Shown: positions 17,789-25,819 of the stretch, one piece after another | How positions within the stretch are numbered: position 1 is the stretch's first letter | How the letters are laid out: each line of letters starts with the position of its first letter | Source of the DNA: Demequina sediminis | Lineage (GTDB): Bacteria > Actinomycetota > Actinomycetes > Actinomycetales > Demequinaceae | Reading direction: 5' to 3' | Assembly: GCF_030296675.1 (NCBI RefSeq) | Contig: NZ_AP027736.1 | Coordinates: 62,001 to 126,000 of the forward strand | Length of the DNA stretch: 64,000 bases | The notes under the pieces: generated by a model | What the model was told of the DNA's origin: nothing | What the model saw: the letters and a program-made list of their open reading frames with translations, nothing else | Databases searched by the model: none | Translations under genes and position numbers: made by a program

Positions 17789-19519
17789 ATGCTCTGGAAG
17801 CTGCTGGTCTCGTCCGTGAGGCCGTACTGGAACCTGCTCCTCGGAGTGGTGGTCTTCCAGTTCGCTCAATCGATGGTCAACCTCTACCTGCCGACCCTGA
17901 ACGCCGACATCATCGACAACGGCGTCGCGGTCGGCGACACGGGTTACATCTGGAGGATCGGCGGTCTCATGCTGATCCTGTCCTTCGTGGGCATCGCGTG
18001 CACCATCGCGGCGGTCTACTTTGGCGCGAAGATCGCGATGCGCGTCGGGCGTGACCTGCGCGGCGACATCTTCGAACGCGTGTCGACCTTCTCGGAGGCC
18101 GAGGTCCAGCGGTTCGGCGCACCCTCGCTCATCACGCGCTCGACCAACGACGTCCAGCAGGTCCAGATGCTCGTGCTCATGACGTCGACGCTGCTGATCT
18201 CCGCGCCGTTCACGGCGATCGGCGGCGTGGTGCTCGCGCTGCAGCAGGACGTGCAGCTGTCGTGGATCATGGCGGTCGCGATCCCGCTGCTGCTGATCAT
18301 CGTGTCGCTCATCGTGTGGCGCATGGTGCCTCACTTCCGGCGCATGCAGACCCGCATCGACGGCATCAACCGCGTCCTGCGCGAGCAGCTCACCGGCATC
18401 CGCGTCGTGAGGGCCTTCGTGCGCGAGGGCGTTGAGCGCGAGCGCTTCGCGGACGCTAACGCGCTCGTCACGGAGTCGGCGATCAAGGCGGGCCGCCTCA
18501 TGGCCTCGATGTTCCCGCTGGTCCTGCTCGTGGTGAACCTCGGCTCTGTCGCGGTGATGTGGTTCGGCGCGGAGCGCATCGCGGCGGGCGAGATGCAGGT
18601 GGGCGCGCTCACCGCGTTCTTCGCGTACCTCATCCAGATCCTGTTCTCGGTGCTCATGGCGACGTTCCTGTTCGTGCTCGTGCCGCGCGCCGCCGTTGCG
18701 GCGGATCGCATCACCGACGTCCTCTCGACGTCGAGCACGGTCGTGGAGGCCGATGCCGGGGTCCAGGTCCCGGGCACGGGCGAGGTGGTCTTCGAGAACG
18801 TGACCTTCACGTACCCCGGCGCCGAGCAGCCGGTCCTCGCGGACATCTCGTTCACCGCGCGGCGGGGCACGACCACGGCAATTATCGGCTCGACCGGCGC
18901 GGGCAAGAGCACGCTCGTGAGCCTCATCCCACGCCTGTACGACGCGTCGTCGGGCACCGTGCGCGTGGGAGGCGTCGACGTGCGCGACGCCGACCTCGAG
19001 TCGTTGTGGGGCCGCGTCGGGCTCGTCCCGCAGCGGCCGTACCTCTTCGCGGGCACCGTCGCCTCGACGTTGAGGTTCGGGCGCGAGGATGCCACGGACC
19101 AGGAGCTCTGGGACGCGCTCGCGATCGCCCAGGGCGAGGACTTCGTGCGCGCGATGCCCGAGGGTCTTGAGTCCGAGGTCGCCCAGGGCGGCACCACCGT
19201 GTCGGGTGGGCAGCGTCAGCGCCTCTCGATCGCCCGGGCGCTCGTGCGCAGGCCGGACATCCTCATCTTCGACGACTCGTTCAGCGCGCTCGACACGGCG
19301 ACCGACGCGCGCCTGCGCGCGGCCCTTGCGCGCGAGGTGACCGACGCGACCCTGATCGTCGTCGCCCAGCGCGTCTCGAGCATCGTCGATGCCGACCAGA
19401 TCCTGGTAATGGAGGACGGGCGCATCGTCGACCGCGGCACCCACGCCGAGCTCCTCGAGACCTCGCCCACGTATCAGGAGATCGTCAGTACCCAGCTTCG
19501 AGCGGAGGAGGCGGTATGA
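17789..19519 (+). CDS. ABC multidrug-type exporter, half-transporter with degenerate site
   Basis: A 576-residue ABC half-transporter: a six-helix exporter membrane domain (about 15-310), then the nucleotide-binding domain with Walker A GSTGAGKST (about 367), signature VSGGQRQRLS (about 471) and Walker B LIFDDSFSALD (about 490). The residue after the Walker B Asp is Asp instead of the catalytic Glu. That is the mark of the degenerate ATP site in heterodimeric exporters. It overlaps the next ABC gene by four bases and follows the TetR gene, so it pairs with that neighbour. Substrate unknown. Confidence 0.92.
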   Translation: MLWKLLVSSVRPYWNLLLGVVVFQFAQSMVNLYLPTLNADIIDNGVAVGDTGYIWRIGGLMLILSFVGIACTIAAVYFGAKIAMRVGRDLRGDIFERVSTFSEAEVQRFGAPSLITRSTNDVQQVQMLVLMTSTLLISAPFTAIGGVVLALQQDVQLSWIMAVAIPLLLIIVSLIVWRMVPHFRRMQTRIDGINRVLREQLTGIRVVRAFVREGVERERFADANALVTESAIKAGRLMASMFPLVLLVVNLGSVAVMWFGAERIAAGEMQVGALTAFFAYLIQILFSVLMATFLFVLVPRAAVAADRITDVLSTSSTVVEADAGVQVPGTGEVVFENVTFTYPGAEQPVLADISFTARRGTTTAIIGSTGAGKSTLVSLIPRLYDASSGTVRVGGVDVRDADLESLWGRVGLVPQRPYLFAGTVASTLRFGREDATDQELWDALAIAQGEDFVRAMPEGLESEVAQGGTTVSGGQRQRLSIARALVRRPDILIFDDSFSALDTATDARLRAALAREVTDATLIVVAQRVSSIVDADQILVMEDGRIVDRGTHAELLETSPTYQEIVSTQLRAEEAV

Positions 19520-21447
19520 GCGCGACCACTCAGGGCCGCGGCGGCGCCACGCCCCGCCCACCCCAGCGGGCCCACGGCCCCATGGGCCCGGGCATCGGCG
19601 CTCCCGTCGAGAAGCCCAGCAACTTCGGTCCATCGGCGGCGCGCCTGGCCCGCCTGCTCGGCCCCGAGCGATGGCTCGTGATCGCCGTCATCGTACTCGG
19701 AGCCGGCTCCGTCGCGCTGTCCGTCGTGGGGCCCAAGATCCTGGGCAACGCCACCACCGTGATCTTCGAGGGCTTCATCTCGGGCACCGGAATCGACTTC
19801 GACAGCCTCCACAGGATCCTGTGGTGGGTGGTCGTGATCTACGTGGCGTCCGCCATCCTGGGGCTCGTTCAGGGGCTCGTGCTCAACGGCGTGACGCAGC
19901 GGACCGTGTACCGGCTGCGCGCGCGCGTCGAGGACAAGATCCACCGGCTCCCGCTCAGCTACTTCGACCGCCATCAGCGCGGCGACCTGCTGAGCCGCGT
20001 CACCAACGACATCGACAACATCTCGCAGACCCTGCAGCAGACGCTCAGTCAGTTGTTCACCTCGGTGCTCACGGTGATCGGCATCGTGGGCATGATGCTG
20101 TGGATCTCGCCGCTGCTCGCAGGGATCGCCATCCTGTCGATCCCGCTCACGCTCGTGATCGTCGCGCAGGTCGCGAAGCGGTCGCAGCCGCGGTTCGTGG
20201 CGCAGTGGCGGCACACGGGAGAGCTCAACTCGATCATCGAGGAGGGCTACACCGGGCACGCGCTCGTCAAGGTGTTCGGGCGCAGGCGGCGCGCGCAGGA
20301 GGAGTTCGCGCGCAAGAACGAGGAGCTCTACGAGGCGAGCTTCGGGGCCCAGTTCATCTCGGGCATCATCATGCCGTCGACGATGTTCGTGGGGAACCTG
20401 GTCTACGTCGCGATCGCGGTCGTAGGCGGGCTGCGGGTCGCGAGCGGCACCATGACGCTCGGCGACGTGCAGGCCTTCATCCAATACTCGCGGCAGTTCC
20501 AGCAGCCGCTCAGCCAGCTCGGCTCGATGGCCAACCTCGTGCAGTCCGGCGTGGCCTCGGCCGAGCGCGTGTTCGAGCTCCTCGACTCCGAGGAGCAGGG
20601 CGCCGATCCCGTGCCGGCGCAGTCTCCCGAGGGCGACCACGGTCGACTGGTCTTCGAGGACGTGTCCTTCCGCTACGTGGCAGACAAGCCGCTCATCGAC
20701 GATCTTTCGCTCACGGTCGAGCCCGGGCGCACGGTCGCGATCGTGGGGCCGACCGGTGCGGGCAAGACCACCCTGGTCAACCTCATCCTGCGCTTCTACG
20801 AGCTCGACGGGGGACGCATCACGCTCGACGGCACGGATATCGCCGCGATGACTCGCGACGACCTCCGCGCGCGGACCGGCATGGTGTTGCAGGACACGTG
20901 GCTGTTCGGCGGGACCATCCGCGACAACATCGCCTACGGGCGCACCGGTGCGACGGAGGAGGAGATCCTCGAGGCGGCCAGGGCCGCATACGTCGATAGG
21001 TTCGTGCACTCGCTGCCCGACGGCTACGACACCGTGCTCGACGACGATGCCACCAATCTCTCCGCGGGAGAGCGTCAGCTGGTGACGATCGCGCGCGCCT
21101 TCGTGGCGAAGCCGCAGGTGCTGATCCTCGACGAGGCGACGAGCTCGGTCGACACGCGCACCGAGCTCTTGGTGCAGCATGCGATGGCGAAGCTGCGCAA
21201 GGACCGCACGGCGTTCGTGATCGCGCATCGGCTGTCCACGATCCGCGATGCGGACCTCATCCTGGTGATGGAGCACGGGGCGATCGTCGAGCAGGGCACG
21301 CACCGCGAGCTGCTCGCGGCGGGCGGCGCCTACGCGCGGCTCTATGAGGCGCAGTTTGCGGCGCCGATCGACGAGGCCGAGCCGCTGGTGGATCCTCAGG
21401 CGGCGGAGGGACCCCGCGAGACCTCGGCGAAGCCGAGCCGGTCGTAG
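19516..21447 (+). CDS. ABC multidrug-type exporter, half-transporter with canonical Walker B
   Basis: A 643-residue ABC half-transporter, partner of the preceding gene (ATGA overlap). An extended Pro/Gly-rich N-terminus of about 45 residues precedes the six-helix membrane domain. The nucleotide-binding domain has Walker A GPTGAGKTT (about 411), signature LSAGERQLVT (about 515, with AGE instead of GGQ) and Walker B VLILDEATSSVD (about 535) with the catalytic Glu. Together the two halves give one active and one degenerate ATP site. The 3' end overlaps a convergent acetyltransferase gene by 52 bases. Confidence 0.92.
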   Translation: MSATTQGRGGATPRPPQRAHGPMGPGIGAPVEKPSNFGPSAARLARLLGPERWLVIAVIVLGAGSVALSVVGPKILGNATTVIFEGFISGTGIDFDSLHRILWWVVVIYVASAILGLVQGLVLNGVTQRTVYRLRARVEDKIHRLPLSYFDRHQRGDLLSRVTNDIDNISQTLQQTLSQLFTSVLTVIGIVGMMLWISPLLAGIAILSIPLTLVIVAQVAKRSQPRFVAQWRHTGELNSIIEEGYTGHALVKVFGRRRRAQEEFARKNEELYEASFGAQFISGIIMPSTMFVGNLVYVAIAVVGGLRVASGTMTLGDVQAFIQYSRQFQQPLSQLGSMANLVQSGVASAERVFELLDSEEQGADPVPAQSPEGDHGRLVFEDVSFRYVADKPLIDDLSLTVEPGRTVAIVGPTGAGKTTLVNLILRFYELDGGRITLDGTDIAAMTRDDLRARTGMVLQDTWLFGGTIRDNIAYGRTGATEEEILEAARAAYVDRFVHSLPDGYDTVLDDDATNLSAGERQLVTIARAFVAKPQVLILDEATSSVDTRTELLVQHAMAKLRKDRTAFVIAHRLSTIRDADLILVMEHGAIVEQGTHRELLAAGGAYARLYEAQFAAPIDEAEPLVDPQAAEGPRETSAKPSRS

Positions 21448-21890
21448 AGTCGCCGCGCGTCGGCGTTGTCCTCGTCGACGGTGAGGCTCACCTGCGTCTC
21501 ACCCACCGCCGCGACGGCGCGCGCCGTCGCGGCGAGCAGGCCGCTCGCGACACCGCGGCCCCGGTGATCCGGCAGCGTGAGGCAGTTCAGCACATACGGG
21601 TGGTCGGGGGCGTCCTCGCGCGCGAGGCGGAGCACCGTGGTGACCCCGCCCAGGATTTCGCCGTCCTCGCTCAGCGCGGCGGGCGAGGCGACCTGCATGT
21701 AGGGACCCCACTCGCCCCTGAAGATCTCCTGCGTGACCGCCACCGTGGCGTCCCAATCGCGGTGCAGCCCGCGGCGGGGGTAGCTCTCGAACGCCGCGTT
21801 CGCGAGCCACGGGATGTCCTCCGACGTGATCGCTCGGATGGTCGGCCACGGCTGCGCGGCGTCCAGGATGTCGCGGACCTTCGCGGTCAT
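21396..21890 (-). CDS. GNAT-family N-acetyltransferase
   Basis: A 164-residue GNAT protein. Motif A is LPDHRGRGVASGLLAATARA (about residues 107-126), preceded by PYVLNCLT. The end VDEDNADARRLYDRLGFAEV is the standard motif B. The last 17 codons lie antisense to the end of the ABC exporter gene, an unusual but credible tail-to-tail overlap, since both C-termini look complete. Substrate unknown. Confidence 0.85.
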   Translation of the reverse strand: MTAKVRDILDAAQPWPTIRAITSEDIPWLANAAFESYPRRGLHRDWDATVAVTQEIFRGEWGPYMQVASPAALSEDGEILGGVTTVLRLAREDAPDHPYVLNCLTLPDHRGRGVASGLLAATARAVAAVGETQVSLTVDEDNADARRLYDRLGFAEVSRGPSAA

Positions 21891-21979
21891 GACGATGCGG
21901 GTGAAGGGGAGTTCTCAGCCATTCTCGGACCGTAGCATCGGGCGCTCACCCGTGGGCGAGCGCCAGCGGCGGGGCGGTG

Positions 21980-22273
21980 TCAGGACAGCAACGTGGCCTT
22001 CGCGGCGGCGAACTCGGCCTCGGTGAGGATTCCGGCGGCGTGCATCTGCGCGAGCTGGGTGAGCTGGGCCATGAGGTCGTCGCCCGCCGGCGCGACCGGC
22101 GCGACCGGGGCCGCCGCCTGAGGTGCCGCCTGCGACTGCTGACCCTGCGCATCGGCCTCCCACCGCGCGTGCTGTCCCCGCGCGACGTTCCCGCTCACCG
22201 CCTGAGCGGTGCCCGAGATGACCGCCGTCCGCGCCATCGTCCCTATCAATCCTGGCCGGCCCGCTCTGCGCAT
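21980..22273 (-). CDS. SHOCT-domain protein
   Basis: A 97-residue protein. A short basic N-terminus and the segment TAVISGTAQAVSGNVARGQ lead into a Gln/Ala/Pro linker. The C-terminal SHOCT domain is LMAQLTQLAQMHAAGILTEAEFAAAKATLLS, near-consensus for this short oligomerisation-type helix pair. SHOCT proteins commonly act near membranes or bind partners. A start at the ATG encoding MARTAVISG (12 residues shorter) is also possible. It lies 17 bases downstream of the next gene in the same direction, so the two are probably one operon. Confidence 0.75.
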   Translation of the reverse strand: MRRAGRPGLIGTMARTAVISGTAQAVSGNVARGQHARWEADAQGQQSQAAPQAAAPVAPVAPAGDDLMAQLTQLAQMHAAGILTEAEFAAAKATLLS

Positions 22274-22290
22274 GATCGCCCCTCCCTCTG

Positions 22291-22518
22291 CTATGCCTCG
22301 GCGCGCACGGCGTCGAGGGCGGTGACCGCGTCGTCGTCGGTGAGCTCCTCAAGTTCCTCGATCTCCACCTCATCGGGACCGTTCCTGCGCACCACGATCG
22401 CGTTCACGATCGAGATGGTGCCGGACTCGACCAACCGTTCCAGCTCCGGGAGGATCGAGCCGTCGAAGCGGCCATGCGCGAATCCGAGGGTGACGATCTC
22501 GATGGGTCTCTGCGTCAT
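22291..22518 (-). CDS. DUF6325-like small protein
   Basis: A 75-residue acidic protein beginning MTQRPIEIVTLGFAHGRFDG and containing LVESGTISIVNAIVVRRNGPD. This resembles the small DUF6325/DUF1269-type proteins often paired with a SHOCT protein in actinobacteria. The ATG at 22518 is preferred because the open frame upstream has rho-leader composition. It is divergent from rho across about 280 bases. Function unknown; the family link is from memory of the pattern and should be held loosely. Confidence 0.6.
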   Translation of the reverse strand: MTQRPIEIVTLGFAHGRFDGSILPELERLVESGTISIVNAIVVRRNGPDEVEIEELEELTDDDAVTALDAVRAEA

Positions 22519-22620
22519 GGTGAGCCTCCGTGGCGGAGCGCGGCGGGCCCTTCTCGGAGGCGAGGCCCGCTGGGCCTCCAGGGCAACAGGAGGGCCCGAC
22601 GCCTCCGGAATCCGGCTCGA

Positions 22621-22649
22621 TTGTGCGGCCTGGCCTGCGGTGATAGCCT
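22621..22649 (+). promoter_or_regulatory. rho promoter
   Basis: TTGTGC (22621-22626), a 17-base spacer and TAGCCT (22644-22649) form a good housekeeping promoter. Transcription would start near 22656, leaving a leader of about 145 bases before rho. Confidence 0.55.
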
Positions 22650-22716
22650 TAACCCGCTTCCTCCGGATGGCACTCACGCCCCGGACGAACGCAATCCACG
22701 TTGCAGGCGTCTGCCG

Positions 22717-22803
22717 ATGATGTCTCCCGTCAGCCGTACCCACGTGGACGATCTCGCACTTCTGGAGCCACAGGGGCTCGTGCGAGGAAAGGAAAGTACG
22801 TGA
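22717..22803 (+). CDS. Possible leader peptide overlapping the rho start
   Basis: An open frame of 28 codons inside the rho leader (MMSPVSRTHVDDLALLEP, ending RGKEST). Its TGA stop overlaps the GTG start of rho in the form GTGA, the arrangement used for translational coupling. Evidence for translation is only positional: no strong ribosome binding site is seen before its ATG codons (22717 and 22720). It could be chance, or part of rho autoregulation. Confidence 0.3.
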   Translation: MMSPVSRTHVDDLALLEPQGLVRGKEST

Positions 22804-24656
22804 CAGACACGACCGTGGCAGTCGATCAGGGCGCCACCCTCTCCGCCATGAAGCTCGCCCAGTTGCAGGCGCTCGCCGCCGAGCTCGGGGTTTCGGGCAC
22901 CGCCCGCATGCGTAAGGCGGACCTCATCGAGGCCATCCGCAACGGCGGCGTGGTCAAGGCCAAGGAGCCTCGCGCCACCAAGAACACGAAGGCTGCAGCG
23001 ACCGAGGCCGAGGCGCCCGCGAAGGCCCCCGCCGAGCGCCCCGCGCGCCGTCAGGGCAGCCGTCGCGCCGAGGCTCCCCAGTCCGCGCCCCAGTCGACCG
23101 CCGAGCACGACTCCGACGAGCGTGCTCGCCGCGCCAAGGAGGCCGTCGCCCTCGCCGGTCAGCCCGTCGAGCCCGCGCGCGACCAGGCCGCCGAGGACCC
23201 CGAGTCCCGCGCCCGCCGCGCCAAGGAGGCGATCGAGCTCGACCTGCCTCGAGGCGACCGCCCGCAGCGCGGAGCGCAGCAGGGCGAGGACGGCGGCGAG
23301 CGCCGCCAGCAGCGCCAGCAGCGCACGCCTCAGCAGGGCGACGCGCAGCAGCAGCGCGCGCCCCAGCAGGGCGACGCGCAGCAGGACCTGGACGATGATG
23401 ACCGCAGCGGGCGCCGTCGCCGCGGCCGTGGGCGCGGTCGCAACCGTGGCCGCGAGCGCGACGTGCTCGACATCCCCCAGCAGTTCGATGAGGACGATGC
23501 CCGTGACGACGAGGAGCTGACCCCCGTCGGCGGCATCGTCGACATCCTCGACAACTACGCCTTCATCCGCACGACCGGCTACCTTCCCGGGAAGTCCGAC
23601 GTGTACGTGTCGATGAACCAGATCAAGAAGTACGGCCTGCGCAAGGGCGACGCGATCACCGGCACCGTGCGCCCGCCCCGACCGGGCGAGCGCGGACAGC
23701 GTCAGAAGTTCAACGCCCTCGCCGGCGTCGACAAGGTGAACGGCATCGCCCCCGAGGAGGCGCGCACCCGCCCGTCGTTCGGCGACCTCACGCCGCTGTA
23801 CCCGCAGCAGCGTCTCCACCTGGAGACCGAGCCGCGCAACATGACCAACCGCGTGATCGACCTGGTCGCACCCATCGGCAAGGGCCAGCGCGGCCTCATC
23901 GTGTCGCCTCCCAAGGCGGGCAAGACGCTCGTGTTGCAGTCGATCGCCAACGCGATCGTCACCAACAACCCCGAGGTTCACCTCATGGTCGTGCTCGTCG
24001 ACGAGCGCCCCGAGGAGGTCACGGACATGCAGCGCACGGTCAAGGGTGAGGTCATCGCCTCGACCTTCGATCGTCCGGCCGACGACCACACCACGGTCGC
24101 CGAGCTCGCGATCGAGCGTGCGAAGCGTCTGGTCGAGATGGGTCACGACGTGGTCGTGCTGCTCGACTCGATCACCCGCCTGGGCCGCGCGTACAACATC
24201 TCCGCGCCGGCCTCGGGCCGCATCCTCTCCGGCGGAGTCGACTCGTCGGCGCTGTACCCGCCCAAGCGCTTCTTCGGCGCCGCGCGCAACATCGAGAACG
24301 GCGGCTCGCTCACGATCCTCGCGACCGCGCTGGTCGAGACCGGCTCGAAGGCGGACGAGGTCATCTTCGAGGAGTTCAAGGGCACGGGCAACATGGAGCT
24401 CAAGCTCTCGCGCACGCTCGCGGACCGCCGCATCTTCCCGGCCGTCGACGTCAACGCGTCGGGCACGCGCCGCGAGGAGATCCTCATGAGCCCCGAGGAG
24501 CTCAAGGTCATGTGGAAGCTGCGTCGCGTGCTCACCGCGCTCGAGCAGCAGCAGGCCATCGAGCTGCTCCTGGGCAAGCTCAAGGAGAACAAGACCAACG
24601 CCGAGTTCCTCATGCAGGTCGCGAAGACCACGCCGGGGACCGACGAGGAGAAGTAG
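22800..24656 (+). CDS. rho: Transcription termination factor Rho with long disordered N-terminal insertion
   Basis: Hexameric RNA helicase that terminates transcription. The 618-residue product begins with the Rho N-terminal helical domain (MKLAQLQALAAELGV...MRKADLIEAIRNGG). A disordered, charged stretch follows (about 60-220), including Gln-rich repeats of QQGDAQQ and an Arg-rich [17 protein letters not shown]. Then come the RNA-binding domain (GGIVDILDNYAFIRTTGYLPG), Walker A (PPKAGKT, about 373-380), Walker B (VVVLLDSITRLGRAYN) and the Q/R-loop region. Such basic insertions are typical of actinobacterial Rho. GTG start with AGGAAAGG upstream. Confidence 0.97.
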   Translation: MTDTTVAVDQGATLSAMKLAQLQALAAELGVSGTARMRKADLIEAIRNGGVVKAKEPRATKNTKAAATEAEAPAKAPAERPARRQGSRRAEAPQSAPQSTAEHDSDERARRAKEAVALAGQPVEPARDQAAEDPESRARRAKEAIELDLPRGDRPQRGAQQGEDGGERRQQRQQRTPQQGDAQQQRAPQQGDAQQDLDDDDRSGRRRRGRGRGRNRGRERDVLDIPQQFDEDDARDDEELTPVGGIVDILDNYAFIRTTGYLPGKSDVYVSMNQIKKYGLRKGDAITGTVRPPRPGERGQRQKFNALAGVDKVNGIAPEEARTRPSFGDLTPLYPQQRLHLETEPRNMTNRVIDLVAPIGKGQRGLIVSPPKAGKTLVLQSIANAIVTNNPEVHLMVVLVDERPEEVTDMQRTVKGEVIASTFDRPADDHTTVAELAIERAKRLVEMGHDVVVLLDSITRLGRAYNISAPASGRILSGGVDSSALYPPKRFFGAARNIENGGSLTILATALVETGSKADEVIFEEFKGTGNMELKLSRTLADRRIFPAVDVNASGTRREEILMSPEELKVMWKLRRVLTALEQQQAIELLLGKLKENKTNAEFLMQVAKTTPGTDEEK

Positions 24657-24683
24657 CGCCGCCGCTGCGCGGACTCCCGCGAT

Positions 24684-24748
24684 GCGCCCCGTGAGGTGCT
24701 CAGTGCCCGATTCGTTCGATTTCGGGCACTGAGCACCTCACGGGGCGC
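24684..24748. repeat. Dispersed hairpin repeat, copy 1 (27-bp perfect arms)
   Basis: Two perfect 27-base arms (24684-24710 and 24722-24748) around an 11-base loop containing TTCGTTCGAT. The core of the arm is GAGGTGCTCAGTGCCCG. It lies 27 bases after the rho stop and 19 bases before the stop of nuclease-fold gene 2. It could terminate both transcripts, and it is one of a pair of hairpins bracketing that gene. Confidence 0.85.
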
Positions 24749-24767
24749 TCTGCTATCCGCGGGCGCC

Positions 24768-25697
24768 TCACGAGCTGCGGATGCCGAGCCGCCCCGCCAC
24801 CGTGGTGAGCACCCGCTCGCGGCACCACTCTGGTCTGAGGGCGATGTCGTTCCACCCGAAACCCAGCACGGCGTACCCGGCGGCCACGAGGTCCGTCCGG
24901 CGTTCCCGATCCGCATCGCGCGCGGCGCGGGTCGAGTGGTAGCGGTCGCCGTCGAGCTCGACCGCGACCTTGGTGCGCCGATGCAGCATGTCGGGTGTGG
25001 CGTTGCGCGTCGGCAGCGCCAGGGTCTGCTGCCACTCGAAGTCGCGGAAGCGCGCGTCGACGAAGGTCTCGTGCTTGGCCCGCACCTCGAGCGGGGTGGT
25101 CGCGCCCTCCGCGAACCAGCCGAGCACCCGCTCGAGATCTCGACGGCCCGCGACACGTGGAGTGCGCTCGAGTTCGCGGGCAAGCTCGCGCCACGTGCAC
25201 ACCCGTTCCCAGAGCGCCTCCCACAGAATTGTCCGACGCGCGGAGGGCGGCGAGTACCGCCACGCGTCGAGCAGCGCCCGAGCTATCGGGACGCTCCTCA
25301 GACCGCCCGCGCGGGTGGTCCACCGCGGGGGACCGGTCTGGTGCAGTCGAGCCCAGGGCGGCGCGTTGAGGCGCTGACCGTGCGGTACGACGAAGTCCAG
25401 GCGATCGGGTTTCGGCAGCGACCGCGCGTACAGATGCAGCGCGCATGCTCCGGTCACCGCGCCGCGCGGCTGCCACAGCGTGAGCGCCTCGGCGCGGACG
25501 GTCGGGTCGCCCGCGTGAGCCGTGCCGCAGTAGACGCCCGCCAAGAGCCGAGTGAGACCTCCCTCGCCGAGGCCCCTGTCGAGCTGGCGGCGCGACCAGT
25601 GACCCACGAGCTCGGCCCGCGTGTACGCGTGGGCGCTCGTGCCCAGGAAGTCGGAGATCGACATCCGGGACGATGCCGGGTCGGGCAAGGGTCGCAT
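24768..25697 (-). CDS. AbiEi-like/DUF559-like nuclease-fold protein, copy 2
   Basis: A solitary protein of about 309 residues (298 if it starts at the ATG at 25664). The N-terminus (YTRAELVGHWSRRQLDRGL, then LTRLLAGVYC) fits an AbiEi-type winged helix. The C-terminus has the Vsr/DUF559 PD-(D/E)xK pattern: KVAVELDGDRYHSTRAARD, then DRERRTDLVAAGYAVLGF. It is a distant paralogue of the protein at 12841-13737 with the same architecture. It splits the normally adjacent rho and rpmE genes and is bracketed by two copies of a large hairpin. No cognate toxin or antitoxin is visible. Function unknown; nuclease activity is an inference. Confidence 0.72.
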   Translation of the reverse strand: MRPLPDPASSRMSISDFLGTSAHAYTRAELVGHWSRRQLDRGLGEGGLTRLLAGVYCGTAHAGDPTVRAEALTLWQPRGAVTGACALHLYARSLPKPDRLDFVVPHGQRLNAPPWARLHQTGPPRWTTRAGGLRSVPIARALLDAWRYSPPSARRTILWEALWERVCTWRELARELERTPRVAGRRDLERVLGWFAEGATTPLEVRAKHETFVDARFRDFEWQQTLALPTRNATPDMLHRRTKVAVELDGDRYHSTRAARDADRERRTDLVAAGYAVLGFGWNDIALRPEWCRERVLTTVAGRLGIRSS

Positions 25698-25768
25698 GCG
25701 GCCAGGCAACCCCGATCTGGGTGAAGACGCAGCCGCCTGTCCGGATCTGTGGAGAACCGCCGCGCCCT

Positions 25769-25819
25769 GCGAGGTGCTGAGTGCCCGAATCGGGTCCGAA
25801 CGGTCACTCAGCACCTCGC
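25769..25819. repeat. Dispersed hairpin repeat, copy 2
   Basis: Arms at 25769-25787 and 25801-25819 with core GAGGTGCTGAGTGCCCG; one mismatch within 19 pairs. Compared with copies 1 and 3, one arm base differs (CTGAG instead of CTCAG), and the complementary arm carries the compensating change. That supports selection for, or copying of, the fold. It is about 70 bases upstream of the start of nuclease-fold gene 2. Confidence 0.82.

Noticed and set aside
17657-19633. Long open frames antisense to the ABC exporter genes, and similar ones antisense to atpA, hom, thrB and rho
   Set aside because: In DNA this GC-rich, antisense frames stay open by chance. These are Arg/Asp/His-rich, match no family and have no start signals.
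24684-24748. Hairpin copy 1 explained only as the rho terminator
   Set aside because: It may well terminate rho, but near-identical copies at 25.8 and 38.3 kb, one of them upstream of a gene, show it belongs to a dispersed family.
12841-25697. The two nuclease-fold genes as ordinary type IV toxin-antitoxin pairs
   Set aside because: Only the AbiEi-like domain suggests this. No AbiEii-type nucleotidyltransferase gene lies next to either copy.
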